Source: Gonatopus flavifemur | Taxonomy: Eukaryota > Arthropoda > Insecta > Hymenoptera > Dryinidae | Assembly: GCA_018340375.1 (NCBI GenBank) | Contig: JAFFJZ010000008.1 | Coordinates: 2,418,001-2,482,000 of the forward strand | Length of the DNA stretch: 64,000 nucleotides | Direction of reading: 5' to 3' | Part shown: in pieces, positions 47,267-58,300 of the stretch | Position numbering within the stretch: position 1 is the first letter of the stretch | How the letters are laid out: each line of letters opens with the position of its first letter | Position numbers and translations under genes: made by a program | The notes under the pieces: generated by a model | What the model was told of the DNA's origin: nothing | The model's input: only the letters and a program-made list of their open reading frames with translations | Databases searched by the model: none

Positions 47267-48297
47267 TACACGGACATAAATGTGTATGGTAGAACCAGCA
47301 ATATAAGAATTGTCAACATTTTATTGCTGGTTATGCAATAATTTGTTGTTCGTACAGCAACAGCACATTGTTTCGTTGACAAGAATTGTATTGCTGAAAA
47401 TCACTGGTTAAAATGACAATATGAGTTGCCATTCCAACTCATAATCAACATTGTTGATCTGACAAAACAATATCAAGCAGCGACAACAATAAGTATCACA
47501 GAATTGACAAAAAAAATTGTCGTGACAAAATCTATTTATTGTCAAAACAACTGTATATTCTGAACGCTTGAAGCGGTATAATTATTCCCGATAGAAATTA
47601 TTGGATCTACCTCAGGAGACAGTTAAAAATGATATCCAAGTGATATACATTCTTTTACAAGACCTTCTTCGATGAAGTTATTCTTGAATTTACAAACATA
47701 AAAATCAATCCCAATTTTCTGATTGAATAACAAAGCTTACATGAGTTTAACAAACAAATTTTATGAGTTTCATTCGTTTCTGAACAAATTGCTGTGATTT
47801 AAATCCTAATTCATTTATTCAATGGGCACAATTTTATGTTTGTCTTGAATATATTCTCATCCTTAACTCTGAACAAAGTCGAGGATTACCATAAATGGCA
47901 ATTCAAGTACTCAGTTGTCATCTTGGGGATCTACTGATGTGATAAAGGCTTTGTTTCCCACTCGGAGGACTCGGGTTCGAATCTCGGTAAGGCAACTTTC
48001 CAAGATTGGAACTCACAATCGCCTTTTCTTCACATATGAATCAAACCACATCGTAATAGAATGTTTGTAGAGATAAATTCGGATGAGAAATTTCTTTCCT
48101 CGGTCAAAAGTAATATTTTTAAAATAGGTAAATATAAATTATTGATATCACCACATGATATTGCGAAACTGAATATTTAAATTGTTATTAATGTTGACAA
48201 TATAATATTGTTGCCGGTTTAGCAATAGTGACGATCATATTTTTACGATATTTATTGTGGGTCAGCAATATTATTGTTAGTTTTTCTCTCCGTGTAT
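47267..48297. mobile_element. About 1-kb AT-rich element with ATACACGGA ends
   Basis: Begins CATACACGGACA and ends TCTCCGTGTAT. Near each end there are many words such as CAGCAATAT, ACAATATTGTTG and AGCAATAATT. No gene. It carries a SINE-like insertion at 47889-48000. Confidence 0.5.
47889..48000 (+). mobile_element. tRNA-derived SINE-like copy 2
   Basis: Matches 7605-7715: CCATAAATGGCAATT, GATAAAGGCTTTGTTTCCC, and the B-box GGTTCGAATCTC at 47973-47985, which is intact here. Nested in the 47267-48297 element. Confidence 0.65.
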
Positions 48298-48520
48298 CAT
48301 TTATCGTGATTTCTATACGAGAATGATGCTAACTGATACAGATTGTCAATGATCATATAATGAATCAAACGACACAGTAGTTTCTCGAGACAAGGACATG
48401 AAAAAAAATCGTAGATATGCGAGATGACGAACGTCAATTAGGAAATTGTACAATTCATGAAATCATTTCTATGTATAATGGTTTCCAAGAATTTTGAAAT
48501 ATGCAGAGTTAACAGAGCCG

Positions 48521-48671
48521 CCAGATGAGCATTGCCGTTGAGGGGAAGTATACCCCCATTGTCGTCCCATGTATATAAATTTTATGTGTATATAAGTTTC
48601 GTGTGAAGATGAGAGTATGCGGATAAATGTTGGTGGGGGTACTATTTTCCTCAACGGCAATGTCCATCTGG
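48521..48671. mobile_element. 151-bp MITE, ends CCAGATG..CATCTGG
   Basis: Left CCAGATGAGCATTGCCGTTGA, right the complement TCAACGGCAATGTCCATCTGG. The interior also pairs as GTACCCCCA / TGGGGGTAC. Non-coding. Confidence 0.8.
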
Positions 48672-48753
48672 AAGCTTTGCCTCTGGCATGTGATTTGGAA
48701 TCAGCATCCTCATAACCCCTAGGACGCATGGTTCATAAGAATTAATCAGTATA

Positions 48754-49019
48754 TTCATGGATCTAGGAATACTCTGGATGGTGCTGAGAGGTGCAGTACC
48801 TTCTCCGTACAGACGGAAGGGGGATTAGGTTGCTATATTCGGTGGCAATATTGCTTCCGCTTTCATCGATATACTCTCTAATCTCTCTCTAATCGATGTG
48901 TCCATTTGCCACTCAATATGGTGACCCCCTGATTCCCCTTGCATCTGTACGGAGACCCCCCCCCCCCCATGTCTACAGTGGAGCTTTAAGCACCATCCAG
49001 AGTATTCTTGGATCCATGA
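48754..49019. mobile_element. MITE with about 35-bp terminal inverted repeats
   Basis: Left TCATGGATCTAGGAATACTC...GGTGCT; right AGCACC...GAGTATTCTTGGATCCATGA. The interior pairs at TCTCCGTACAGA / TCTGTACGGAGA. A C-run lies at 48957. Confidence 0.8.
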
Positions 49020-49246
49020 GTATATTCCTCCATAACCTAATGAAGATCAGCTGTATATTTTTGATGAAAGTAACAATACTCCACCATTATACTCTGAATA
49101 TCAGTGTAGCAGTATCAACTGGTCAAATGAACAGCACAGCTTTGTTCAGTTGATCAGAAAGACATAGAACACCGATATTTTAGAGTACGGGAGTCAAGTT
49201 TTGAAACACAAGCCTAGTTGTATATAATCACTTTATTCAGTAGCAG

Positions 49247-49520
49247 CCCACTGAGCATTTCCGTTAGAACCTTGCATTAACATTGCAGCGATATTGATGC
49301 GATTTTGAAAGTACTTGTCTTTCAATTTACAAATGCAATATTACAAAAGTAACTTGCAAAAATATCGTTAAAATATCCCCTGACAACGTAACATTGCTGC
49401 AATTTACTTGTAATTGGATGTTGTAATATTACTGTTGTAATTCTCATAACAGGTACTTTCAAGATCGCATCAACATCGATGCAATGTTAATGCAAGGTTC
49501 TAACGGAAATGCTCAGTGGG
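49247..49520. mobile_element. MITE with near-perfect 60-bp terminal inverted repeats
   Basis: Left CCCACTGAGCATTTCCGTTA and onward through GAACCTTGCATTAACATTGC; right the complement, ending GCTCAGTGGG. The arms have very few mismatches, which suggests recent insertion. 274 bp. Confidence 0.85.
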
Positions 49521-49599
49521 AGGGTCTCTATCTCAGCGAGGAACTCTAAAATTTCTCCAGAATAGTATACAATTTCGAGAAATTTCCAAGTTGAGAGTG

Positions 49600-49925
49600 A
49601 ATTCTTTGATAGAAACATTTTATTGTAAGATTTCTCCGAACAGAATTTATGAAACCCCTGGTGAAAATGGAGCGGATGGAGCGACACGGATGAGTAAACG
49701 GAACAGTATCTAAGCACAAAAGAAGCGGAAATGGAAAGGTTTTTACGCTTCATCTGTTCCAACATTTTTCACCAGGAACAGTCTGAAATTTTCAGGAAAT
49801 AATATTTGATGCTCTATGTATTGCACTATCGAAGATTATTCTTTGAAAATTGTAGACTGTTCCATAAATTCAGTACAGAGGAGTCTCACAGACAAAATTC
49901 TTCTTGTGCTGGTATACAGAGAAAA
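49600..49925. mobile_element. MITE family A, interrupted copy
   Basis: Aligns with the 484-715 element: AAGATTTCTCC, AATTTATGAA | ACAGTCTGAAATTTTC, GAAATAAT, AGATTATTC, GACTG.TCCATAAATT, GTGCTGGTAT. It is split by the family B MITE at 49655-49776. The outer end is degraded. Confidence 0.6.
49655..49776. mobile_element. MITE family B, copy 2, nested in family A
   Basis: Left CCCCTGGTGAAAATGG, right AACATTTTTCACCAGG. The interior shares GAAGCG/GGAACAGTATCTAAGCAC words with 40251-40401, in reverse. Confidence 0.7.
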
Positions 49926-51615
49926 ATGTTACTCAAAAATATAAGAATCCTTGTTATTTTTCTTAGTGGACTAGAAACAGGAATATAACATTTGTAACAT
50001 GAATTTTCACATAAAAATACGAAAGATTACGAATATCGTAGAGAAAGTCATAGGTGGGTGGAAGTTTTCAACGTTGAACGTTAAATTTCATAAAGCATAT
50101 AGTAAAATTCAGTTGATTCGTAATCGCCCTTATTTTCATGTAAAAATCCATTTCACAAACCTTCCTGGTCCTAGTTTAGCAATACGTCTTATGCAATGTT
50201 CTTTCACATTAATATTGAATAACTCGAATTTTTTAATGAGTTCTCCGAAGGGAGGTACGGTTGGTCTGAAACACTGCGTGCATTAAAACAACAAGAATAG
50301 TTCTCGAAATGTAGAACGAAAACTCAATGATAATCTTGGAATGCAAACATATGACATATCAAAGTTACCTTCAGCGAATTATAGATATACAGTATCTTCG
50401 AGAATCACGGCAAACTGATTTCATAATCTTGTATATATCCAACGGCTTATCTACTTAATACGATGGAAGTAGCATGTGATATGAGCAATAGATTCATATC
50501 AATATTATAACCGATTGAAGAGACAAACTTTTCACTCTGTTGAATGATTGTTGGATCAATTACTTAACGTTTGACAACTGGAATCAATATAGGAAAGAAT
50601 CTCCATTTTTCAAACTTGGGTTTCCTGGCTTCAACATGGAAATTTCTCAGAGATAATACATTGTTGATACTGATAATTCACTCTCTTCAGTATTTTCTTA
50701 ACTTTTTCATTGAATGATCAGCGTTAAAACATGATGCATGAAATGGGTGATCCAAGGAATATCTATGTGTCCAAAGGTTGGCTCTTCCAAATGAGATCAA
50801 TGATTGCTCAAATTGAAGCTTGAACACTCTCCTTTCGAAAGCTTACTGACAAAAAGGTTGATTTGAAATCGCGGACTCAATGCGACTACCGTAATCAATT
50901 CGTGTTAGGATCGATCTCACATCTATTGAGCATTCTTCTGGAATGGCCAGAGAATGATCCTATCCAGGTTCAACCATTTGAGTGGCACCCATATGGAACT
51001 TATACAAGAAAAACGGCGAAAAACAGCGAAAAATGCATGTTTCCGGGTCTTAAATTGTTTGTGATTCTCCGCCATCACTGAATATCGATGATGTATATGT
51101 TTGATATCCTTATGGGATGACCAGAGAATAACCCTATCCAGGTTCTATCTTAGTTGTGAATCTGTATGTGAATAATTATAACTGAATGTTGATTTCGTCA
51201 TATCCAACTATAGAATTTGATAATTTTTACTGAATGCTAGTAGGGGAGGGTTAGCTACTGATTTCAAGATGATGATCCCTAGTTTATCAATTCTTTGGAA
51301 ACCGAAGATTTCAAACTATGTGTGGTCAAAACTGAAAAATTTTCGATCTCCTAATCGGATATCAAGTATCACATGGGCGTACACCCAAATTTTCAGTGAA
51401 ATTTATATTTTATTCCTTTATCTATGATAAAATACCAAAAATGCGTACTAATGCGCGCTTACTTTTCCAATGACGATGCCCATTTCACCCGACCAGTGAT
51501 TCCCCACATTATCCGACTAACAGCTTACACACATATACATACATACCTTTGAAACCGTAATGAATTATTGCATTATCCTGTTGCATTTCGAAAGATGAAA
51601 TATGGGGAATGAATA
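49926..51615. other. Intergenic left of the large transposon
   Basis: CCAGAGAATGATCCTATCCAGG (50948) and CCAGAGAATAACCCTATCCAGG (51121) form a diverged direct repeat. No gene recognised. Confidence 0.35.
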
Positions 51616-51790
51616 ACACAGGCCTGCGAGGTTTTTCCCCCTTGGAACTGGTGACCATTTTCCGAAGTAATTTGCTGCGTAGAATCCGAATCCGGAGCCA
51701 GAATTGGGCTATCACGTCAGGATTTTGAGATATCTGAGGGTAAATACGCGAAAAATGCGGTTTTTCGCTACTTTTGAGGTTATGTACAGG
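51616..51790 (+). repeat. Left terminal inverted repeat of the large transposon
   Basis: Starts ACACAGGCCTGCGA and pairs with the complement of 55190-55368. A diverged direct copy of its inner part (GCGTAGAATCCAAATCCGGA onward) begins near 51990, and a third end-like word CACAGACCTGCGG is at 52438. Confidence 0.7.
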
Positions 51791-52683
51791 ACGCATAAAA
51801 TTTTTCTGATCTTTTCTCTCAACTTCATCAATTTGCACTACTCTTCCCGTTTAAAATGAGCTATTGAACGTTCATGTACGATTTTTTCTCGCAAAGTTAC
51901 GACCATTCTAAGTTGTGTAATATGTCCCAACAACAGAATGAGTATTCGCATTTATTACACTGATCGACAATGAAATTCTCCTTCAAATGAAATTCTCTTT
52001 TCTGAAGTAATTTTCTGCGTAGAATCCAAATCCGGAGTCAGGATTGGGCCATCGCGTAAGCATTTCAAGATATTTAAGATTAGGTCCACGAAAAATGGGT
52101 TTTGATTACTTTGGAATTCATGTACTGAGTGCACAATTTTTTTTAGTCTTTTCTTCTAATTGCATCATCCAGTACTACTCTTACTCTTCAAGATAAGCTA
52201 TTAATCGGTGACCTACAATTTCTCCTTGCAGAGTTACGAGTATTCCAAGTTGTGAAATATATCCCCAAGATTATAATATTTCTAGGATCTCCTGAGGGTG
52301 CTGCCAGGATGTATGGGAATGAAAATTCTAATTTTCTAATATGATATTCTTATTCAGCGACCCAAAAACTTATATGTTCACATATTCAAGGAAAATTTCC
52401 CTTCAAAAAAATGGGTTCCCCGAAGGGTTGATAATTCACAGACCTGCGGAATATAAGTTTTTATTTTCCCTTCGAACAATAATGGTTCCTTTCCAGGTAT
52501 TCAGATTGTGGAACTAAAATATAACGCCAGTTTTTTTACAGCACATCGGGATTCATTTTTATGTGAGATATGAATATTTACAGTTTTTAAACAATTTGTA
52601 TGAACGAAAAATATATACGTTTTATATAAAATTCAGACATGGGGCTGCACTGGTTTCAAACAAGACCTAAGATACTAGATAAA

Positions 52684-54382
52684 TCAAAAGGACTTATGAT
52701 ATCTTTTTCTAGTTTCTTCAAAACTTCTGGTTGATCTCTTTCTGTTGTACTCATGATTCGGTTCATCTCTCTCTAACATCCAGCAATAGTCAGCCATCAT
52801 TCTAACGTCCCACCTTCCTTGATATCTGGTCTCCATAACCTTAAGGTCTTGATGAAATCTCTCCCTTGCTCTTCACTGACAGCACCAAGATTCTCGGGGA
52901 AAAAGTCAATATGGGAATGCAAATAATGGAGTTTTATACTCATATTACAACCCAGGGTTTTGAAATTGTTAAGCATGCTGTTGACTATATTTTCATAATC
53001 AGGGCTTTTTCTGTTCCCTAAAAAATGTTGTACGACTTCCTTAAATGACTTCCAAGCGGGCTTCTCGGTTTTATTCATAGTTTTTTCAAAGTCAGGATCT
53101 TGCATCAATTTCCTTATGTCTGGACCAACAAAAACGCCTTCTTTTATCTTCGCATCCGATAAATGCTTGAATTTATCACATAAATATTTGAAACAAAGAC
53201 CATCTTTAGGCAATGCCTTTACGAATTGCTTCATAATGCCTAATTTGATATGAAGCGGAGGTAGCAGAATTTTGGAGCGGTCAACTAGTGTTTCGTGTAC
53301 AACATTTTTACTTCTAGGGTTCAATGATGCTCTCTGTGGCCAATCTTTCTGGATCCAATGTCGTGCTCTATTCCTACTATCCCATTCACATAGAAAACAG
53401 GGGTATTTTGTATACCCTCCTTGTTGACCAAGCAACATAGTTAATATTTTGAGATCACCACATATAGTCCAGTTATGATTGGAGTAATTTATTTTTTTGA
53501 GGACGAAATCCAAATTTTCATAACATTCTTTCAAATGAGTAGAATGTCCAATAGGCAAAGAAGCAAATTTATTACCATTATGTAACAATACTACTTTGAG
53601 GCTCCGTTTCGAAGAATCTATAAAAAGTCTCCAATCATTTGGATTGTATTCTACATCAAACATTTTCAGTAGGCCAGGCACATCACAACAATACACTAAA
53701 TTTTTTTCTTGAGCAAAATACGGTAGAAAATCCTTCTCTCTATTTCTATACCAATAAAAGTTCGTTGTACGATCCAGCATGTTTTTTCTTTCAATCTGGA
53801 ACCGAGTAATTCCGCAGCATCTTTCGGAAGATTAAGATCTCTTGTCAAATCATTCAATTCACTTTGAGAAAACAGTGGTGGTGTTTCGTTGCACTCGTAA
53901 TATTCATCGTCAGGATCTGAAGTATTCATTATAGCCTCTTGAAATAAACTAGGATCAGATGAAAATGGTTGGGCAGGATGGCATAACTCTTTGCTATCAG
54001 GATCTTTATACGTAGGTAAAATCACAGAACGAATATCAGGATAACTTATCGCTGCTTTATTTTTAGAATTAAATCCTTTTATGTTTGAACAGCAGAAGTA
54101 ACAATCGTTGATATGATTTTGCGGTTCCATCCAAATCATTGGAGTCTGTAAACTAAAACAATGTTTTTCTCCTCTTGACCATTTCCGAAGTTCACGTACA
54201 CATGTCGAACACACTTTATGAGGCGACCATTGTTTGTCTTGGTTTTTTATGTTGATTTTGAAATAGCTATCGTATAGTTCTTCAATACATTTAGAAATTA
54301 TTTGTTGCTGTCTCTTTATTACATAATTTCCACATATGTAGCAGAAGTTATCTGGAGCATTGATACCTTTTCGAGAAGCCAT
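52684..54382 (-). pseudogene. Zinc-finger/DDE-like transposon protein, 566 codons with two frameshifts
   Basis: Start ATG at 54382, stop TGA at 52686-52684. The zero frame runs to about 53790, then a missing base in the A-run before ACATG (near 53785) moves to the frame read from 53780. A second missing base near 52862 moves to the final frame with RYQGRWD and MMADYCWML. N-terminal cysteine pairs are C14/C17, C58/C61 and C94/C97, in a ZAD-like spacing. The middle has FIDSSK (Asp near 256), CGDLK (Asp near 310) and CFLCEWDSR (329-335), which could be the strands of an RNase H-like transposase core; that reading is inference. From memory, close relatives are abundant uncharacterised proteins of insects and cnidarians. 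The inverted terminal repeats around it make it the best candidate for the element's transposase. Each lesion could also be an assembly error. Confidence 0.75.
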
Positions 54383-54604
54383 TTGTGAAACTTTTTTTTC
54401 AATACACGAAATTCACAACAATTACTGGACACTCGATACTTGTACACGGAGGAAAAAATTAGAACAACAATCAGTACATTCCGAGTGAATTAGTGGAATA
54501 ATGTCTGAACATAGCAACAAACAATCTACGATCTCAGCAGTGCTGGCTCGAAGGATATTACCGCCCGGCGCGAGAATTTTGTAGGCGTCCGATTATAATA
54601 GTGT

Positions 54605-54645
54605 AGCATATTGCATAAATATATATTTATGTGATATGCTATAAG
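54605..54645. repeat. AT-rich palindrome at the dimer junction
   Basis: AGCATATTGCATAAATATAT is followed by its near-complement ATTTATGTGATATGCT. It lies between the 5' end of the gene and the inverted gene fragment, where an inversion breakpoint would be expected. Confidence 0.6.
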
Positions 54646-54649
54646 CATT

Positions 54650-54745
54650 TTCTACCGTATTTCGCTCAAGAAAAAAATTTAGCGTATCGTTGTGATGCGC
54701 CTGGCCTACTCAAGGTGTTTCATGTAGAATACAATCCAAAGTCAA
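54650..54745 (+). pseudogene. Inverted fragment of the transposon gene
   Basis: TTTCTACCGTATTTCGCTC and the next 75 bases match the complement of about 53640-53735, the part encoding FLPYFAQEKN to FDVEYNP. Orientation is opposite to the main gene. Base changes show it is an older or independently decayed copy. Confidence 0.8.
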
Positions 54746-54775
54746 TCCCCTTCATTCATTCAACATTTTTCTGAA

Positions 54776-55325
54776 GCATTTTGGTGCGCTGAATCCGCAT
54801 ATGGCTCCATAATTGCTATATCACGTCAGGTATTTGGGATATTCCGACCTAAAAATGTGGAAAACACTGTTTTTTGGCATATTTAAGGTTCCGTAAAGTC
54901 GAAAGGTAATTTTTTTCACAAAACCAATAGATGCACCTTAAAGTATCAGTCATCCTCTTCCAAATGCCGTTGAGTTTGCTGAAATATCTTTTTTTTTCAT
55001 TGAGATACGACAATTTTAAATTTGTGCGCTCATGTACTCAATAAATAGGTGGAGACACAATTTTCAAACTGTCGTATCTCAATGAAAAAAAAAGGTATCT
55101 GAGCAAACTCAACGGCATTTGGAAGAGGAGGACTTATACTTTGAGGTGCATGTATTGGTTTTGAGAAAAAAAATTACCCTTCGACTTTACGTAACCCCAA
55201 ATATGTCGAAAAACAGTGTTTTTCACATTTTTAGGTCGAAATATCTCAAAAACCTGACGTGATAGAGCAATTCTGCAGCCAGATTCGGATTCAGCGGATC
55301 AAAATGCTTCGGAAAAAGATATTAT
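54776..55325. repeat. Long foldback in the right half of the transposon
   Basis: Arms of about 260 bp: TCTGAAGCATTTTGGTGCGCTGAATCC at the left and its complement at the right, meeting near 55045 around CAATTTTAAATTTGTGCGC...CAATTTTCAAACTG. The pairing is good through AAATGCCGTTGAGTTTGCT / AGCAAACTCAACGGCATTT. Confidence 0.85.
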
Positions 55326-55368
55326 TGTTTGAGGGGGAAAAAAAAAGTCAAATTTCGCAGGCCTGTGT
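55190..55368 (-). repeat. Right terminal inverted repeat of the large transposon
   Basis: Ends TCGCAGGCCTGTGT. Read as the complement it follows the left end through CCGAAG, GAATCCGAATC, CTATCACGTCAGG and TTTGAGATAT. It is also the outer arm of the foldback at 54776-55325. Confidence 0.7.
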
Positions 55369-58300
55369 AATCAAGCACTCATCCTAAACATGACGTGAAG
55401 AATATCAAGAAACATACCCAAAACAAAATTGCGAAAGGAATCTTAAAAATCTTCTCTCGACTCCTTCCGCGAAAACAATACCGCGGTATATGCTGATGTG
55501 TATATGGCTCATAAAAAATGATTCGACATTCAAAACAACATGTCACAGGAATTAGAGTACTTCTAAATACACGAATCCACAGGAATAGTTGACTTTTCCC
55601 ATCCTCCCCGACTCCCCCCTATAAACTCTTATTGATTTCATACCTAAGACATACATAGTCCATGTATGAAAAATCGATCTGATCTTCATCCTCTCCAACG
55701 AGTCCGTGCATGAGCTATGTATGTAATCGAATGTATTGAAGGAATCGACCCGTGTAAGTTATTCATGCACTGGAAGAAATAATTTCCGGGGACAATAAGA
55801 TATTCAGTTGAACAGTCACCATAAAATACTCAATTGATTTGAATAAACTTTCATTGACCCAATTAAATAACTGTTCCCTAGTAAAAATGAATCATATAAG
55901 AACATACATAAAACATATAGAAACCATACATGGTCATATATGACCATATATAATTCATACGCAATCCATATTGAATCCGTATATGATCATATATGGCCCA
56001 TACAGAATCCATATGTGACCAAATGTGAATTTTGTTTAAAATGTATTTCAAATTGAAAATTGCTGAATCCATTCCCCGAATGAGAAATGTTTCAAAATTA
56101 TATATAATTTATAAATAATTTGATATAGCTCGTGTATAAGTTATGTATAATTCTATGAAAAATATATTCGATTCTGAAATATATTTGATTCAGATTTCTG
56201 CTGGGGTTATCCGGTCCCATGAAAGTTTGTCAATAAGAGGGTGCAGAGTATATGCAATTGTCAGTTCAAGTCACCTCTTATTGCTTTGTATGGATCCAAT
56301 CAATATTCATAGAGATTAGGCCCAAATTTGATTCATATATAATTCTAAGGCAAAGAAGTATCAACCCTTAGGGAAATTTACTTCATTCTAATTAAAACGC
56401 TCAATTTTTCCTCTCATTTTTCGAAGAAAGAATGGAATGTTCTGGGGAAAGTGACATAAATTTTCCTAAGGGAAGATCAGGTCTATTTCGCTTGTTATCC
56501 TCTTAATTATTCAATCGAGAACCCATCATTTTTTCAAATTTCGCGCCTTCTGTTCGACAATGTTCAGGACTGTGACTCTGTTCGCTTTTTCATGTATGAA
56601 TCATAATAATAAACAATTCGCATGAATCAGATGTGAATCGAGTTTCATCAACAAACTATTCTCTCTCAACAATTGGAAAAATTGTATGGAATTTTCGCAC
56701 TAATAACCAGTAGAGCAATATGTCGTTTGGTTCGAAGTTGTTTAGAGACGTCCCTGCTTTTTATATAGAAGCTAATTTATAAACGCAACGCAATGCGTCC
56801 AGTGTGTATCAAACGCAGTTATCGAATTATCTCGTATTCGAAACGTTCATACGATCACAATGAATTATATCATATTCGAGCATAAAGTTTGAATACAAAT
56901 TTTACAAATATTCCCCATACGTGAGGATTCAATTACTTTGCCATCTGATTTTTTTCCATCAATCGAAAAATTGATCACTTTGAAAGCAACTAGAACAATT
57001 TTCTATTAAAAATATCCTGGAGTTGATGGATTTATTATTTTGAAACAACTATACAAAAGGATATATGAATGTGATATAAATGAAACTTCATTGTGGTTGA
57101 GAAAATCTTCGAGTGTTCAATACTTAATTCATTGAAGTTTTGTAAATCGAAATAATGCGTTTCTGAGAATTGATTTGACAAGCACATGGCGTATCTAATG
57201 GAAGAGAAAATTTCGTAGGGTCCAGTGATGTGATTATTATCCATTAGGTTCCAAAGGATATCCAGAAGAAATAGTGTTTGAGTTTCAAGACGACTCGTTT
57301 TTCTTCTATCATTATCACGCGGAGATTTCACTTGACAATCATCTGAATTACATTCATTCCGATTCAAATATTGTGCATCAGAATCATCCTTACCTATGCT
57401 TCCAAGAAAGCATCATTCTCTCGAGGAATTGTGATTTTTTTGCACTGAACTTCACTCAGAATTTGAAAATACCACTTCCCGAGATATCTGAACAATTTCA
57501 CAAAATTTTGGGGAATCATTTTAACTGTAAGTTTTTATTCTTGATGCGAAATATGTTCAGGTTCGGAAGTCAAGTAAACAATATTCACTGATACCGAGGA
57601 TGGTCAACAAAGATTAGCGGTGCACTTGAACACTTGGTCGGCAGAAGACTATTTGCAGTTGAGTCTGGGGAACCATGAGATTGAACCTCCTGAATGGTGG
57701 GAGAATAGGGAACCGAAACTTGGATGACAATCACGAGGATTCAGAACGATCGAGCAATTCATTTGAGTGAGGAATCAAAGATAATTCTAATCATGTCATT
57801 TGATTTTTAACAATGTACATGATGGACTCCACATTCTTAAATTCACATCGAATCACAGAAAATATGTTATAAAATTCTCTTCTGATGAATTTAGAGTGAT
57901 TCATCTAGTGAAGAAACATTGGATCAAAAAACATATTTCCCCATTTGGAATTTAATGTGAAATTTGATATAAACAATTATACAAATGTCTACTGAAAAAA
58001 TTGCATACATGAATCACATACAATTATTTATTGAAACAGTGGGTCATATATCAAATTCCCTATCATAGGCAATGTGCATACAATATATAAAAAATACCGT
58101 GGAGAATTGCTTTTTCGACTCATTGGACGTTTTTTCGGAGACATAATGATGTAATACAATGGAAATATAATTCCAAATATATTAGAAACATTTCATTCGT
58201 AGAATTTCCTCATTAGTAATATGAGAACTTTCTGATATTCTCATTCACATTTTTCATTCCATTGAATTTTAGAAGAGGAAAAATTCGCGGTTGAATACAA

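Larger units (their letters stand above)
51616..55368. mobile_element. Candidate 3.75-kb DNA transposon, possibly an inverted dimer
   Basis: The two ends are inverted copies starting ACACAGGCCTGCGA. Similarity continues about 170 bp inward through TTTTCCGAAG, GAATCCGAATC, TATCACGTCAGG and TTTGAGATAT. It encloses the 566-residue gene on the minus strand (52684-54382), two diverged direct copies of the subterminal unit on the left (from about 51650 and 51990), and on the right a long foldback (54776-55325) plus an inverted fragment of the gene (54650-54745). Left flank ends TAA and right flank begins TAA if the end is taken as CACAGG, so a short target duplication is possible but not proven. 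Superfamily not identified. Confidence 0.65.

Noticed and set aside
53775..53795. Programmed -1 frameshift at the A-run in the transposon gene
   Set aside because: The zero-frame codons (AAA ACA) do not fit the slippery heptamer pattern, and a second, unrelated single-base break occurs downstream. Deletion or sequencing error is simpler.
55880..56000. Satellite made of CATATATGACC words
   Set aside because: Irregular spacing and only a few units; low-complexity AT-rich palindromes.
57274..57591. A 105-codon plus-strand frame
   Set aside because: Reads partly like protein but I recognise no family and a minus-strand frame overlaps it; noted only in the intergenic entry.
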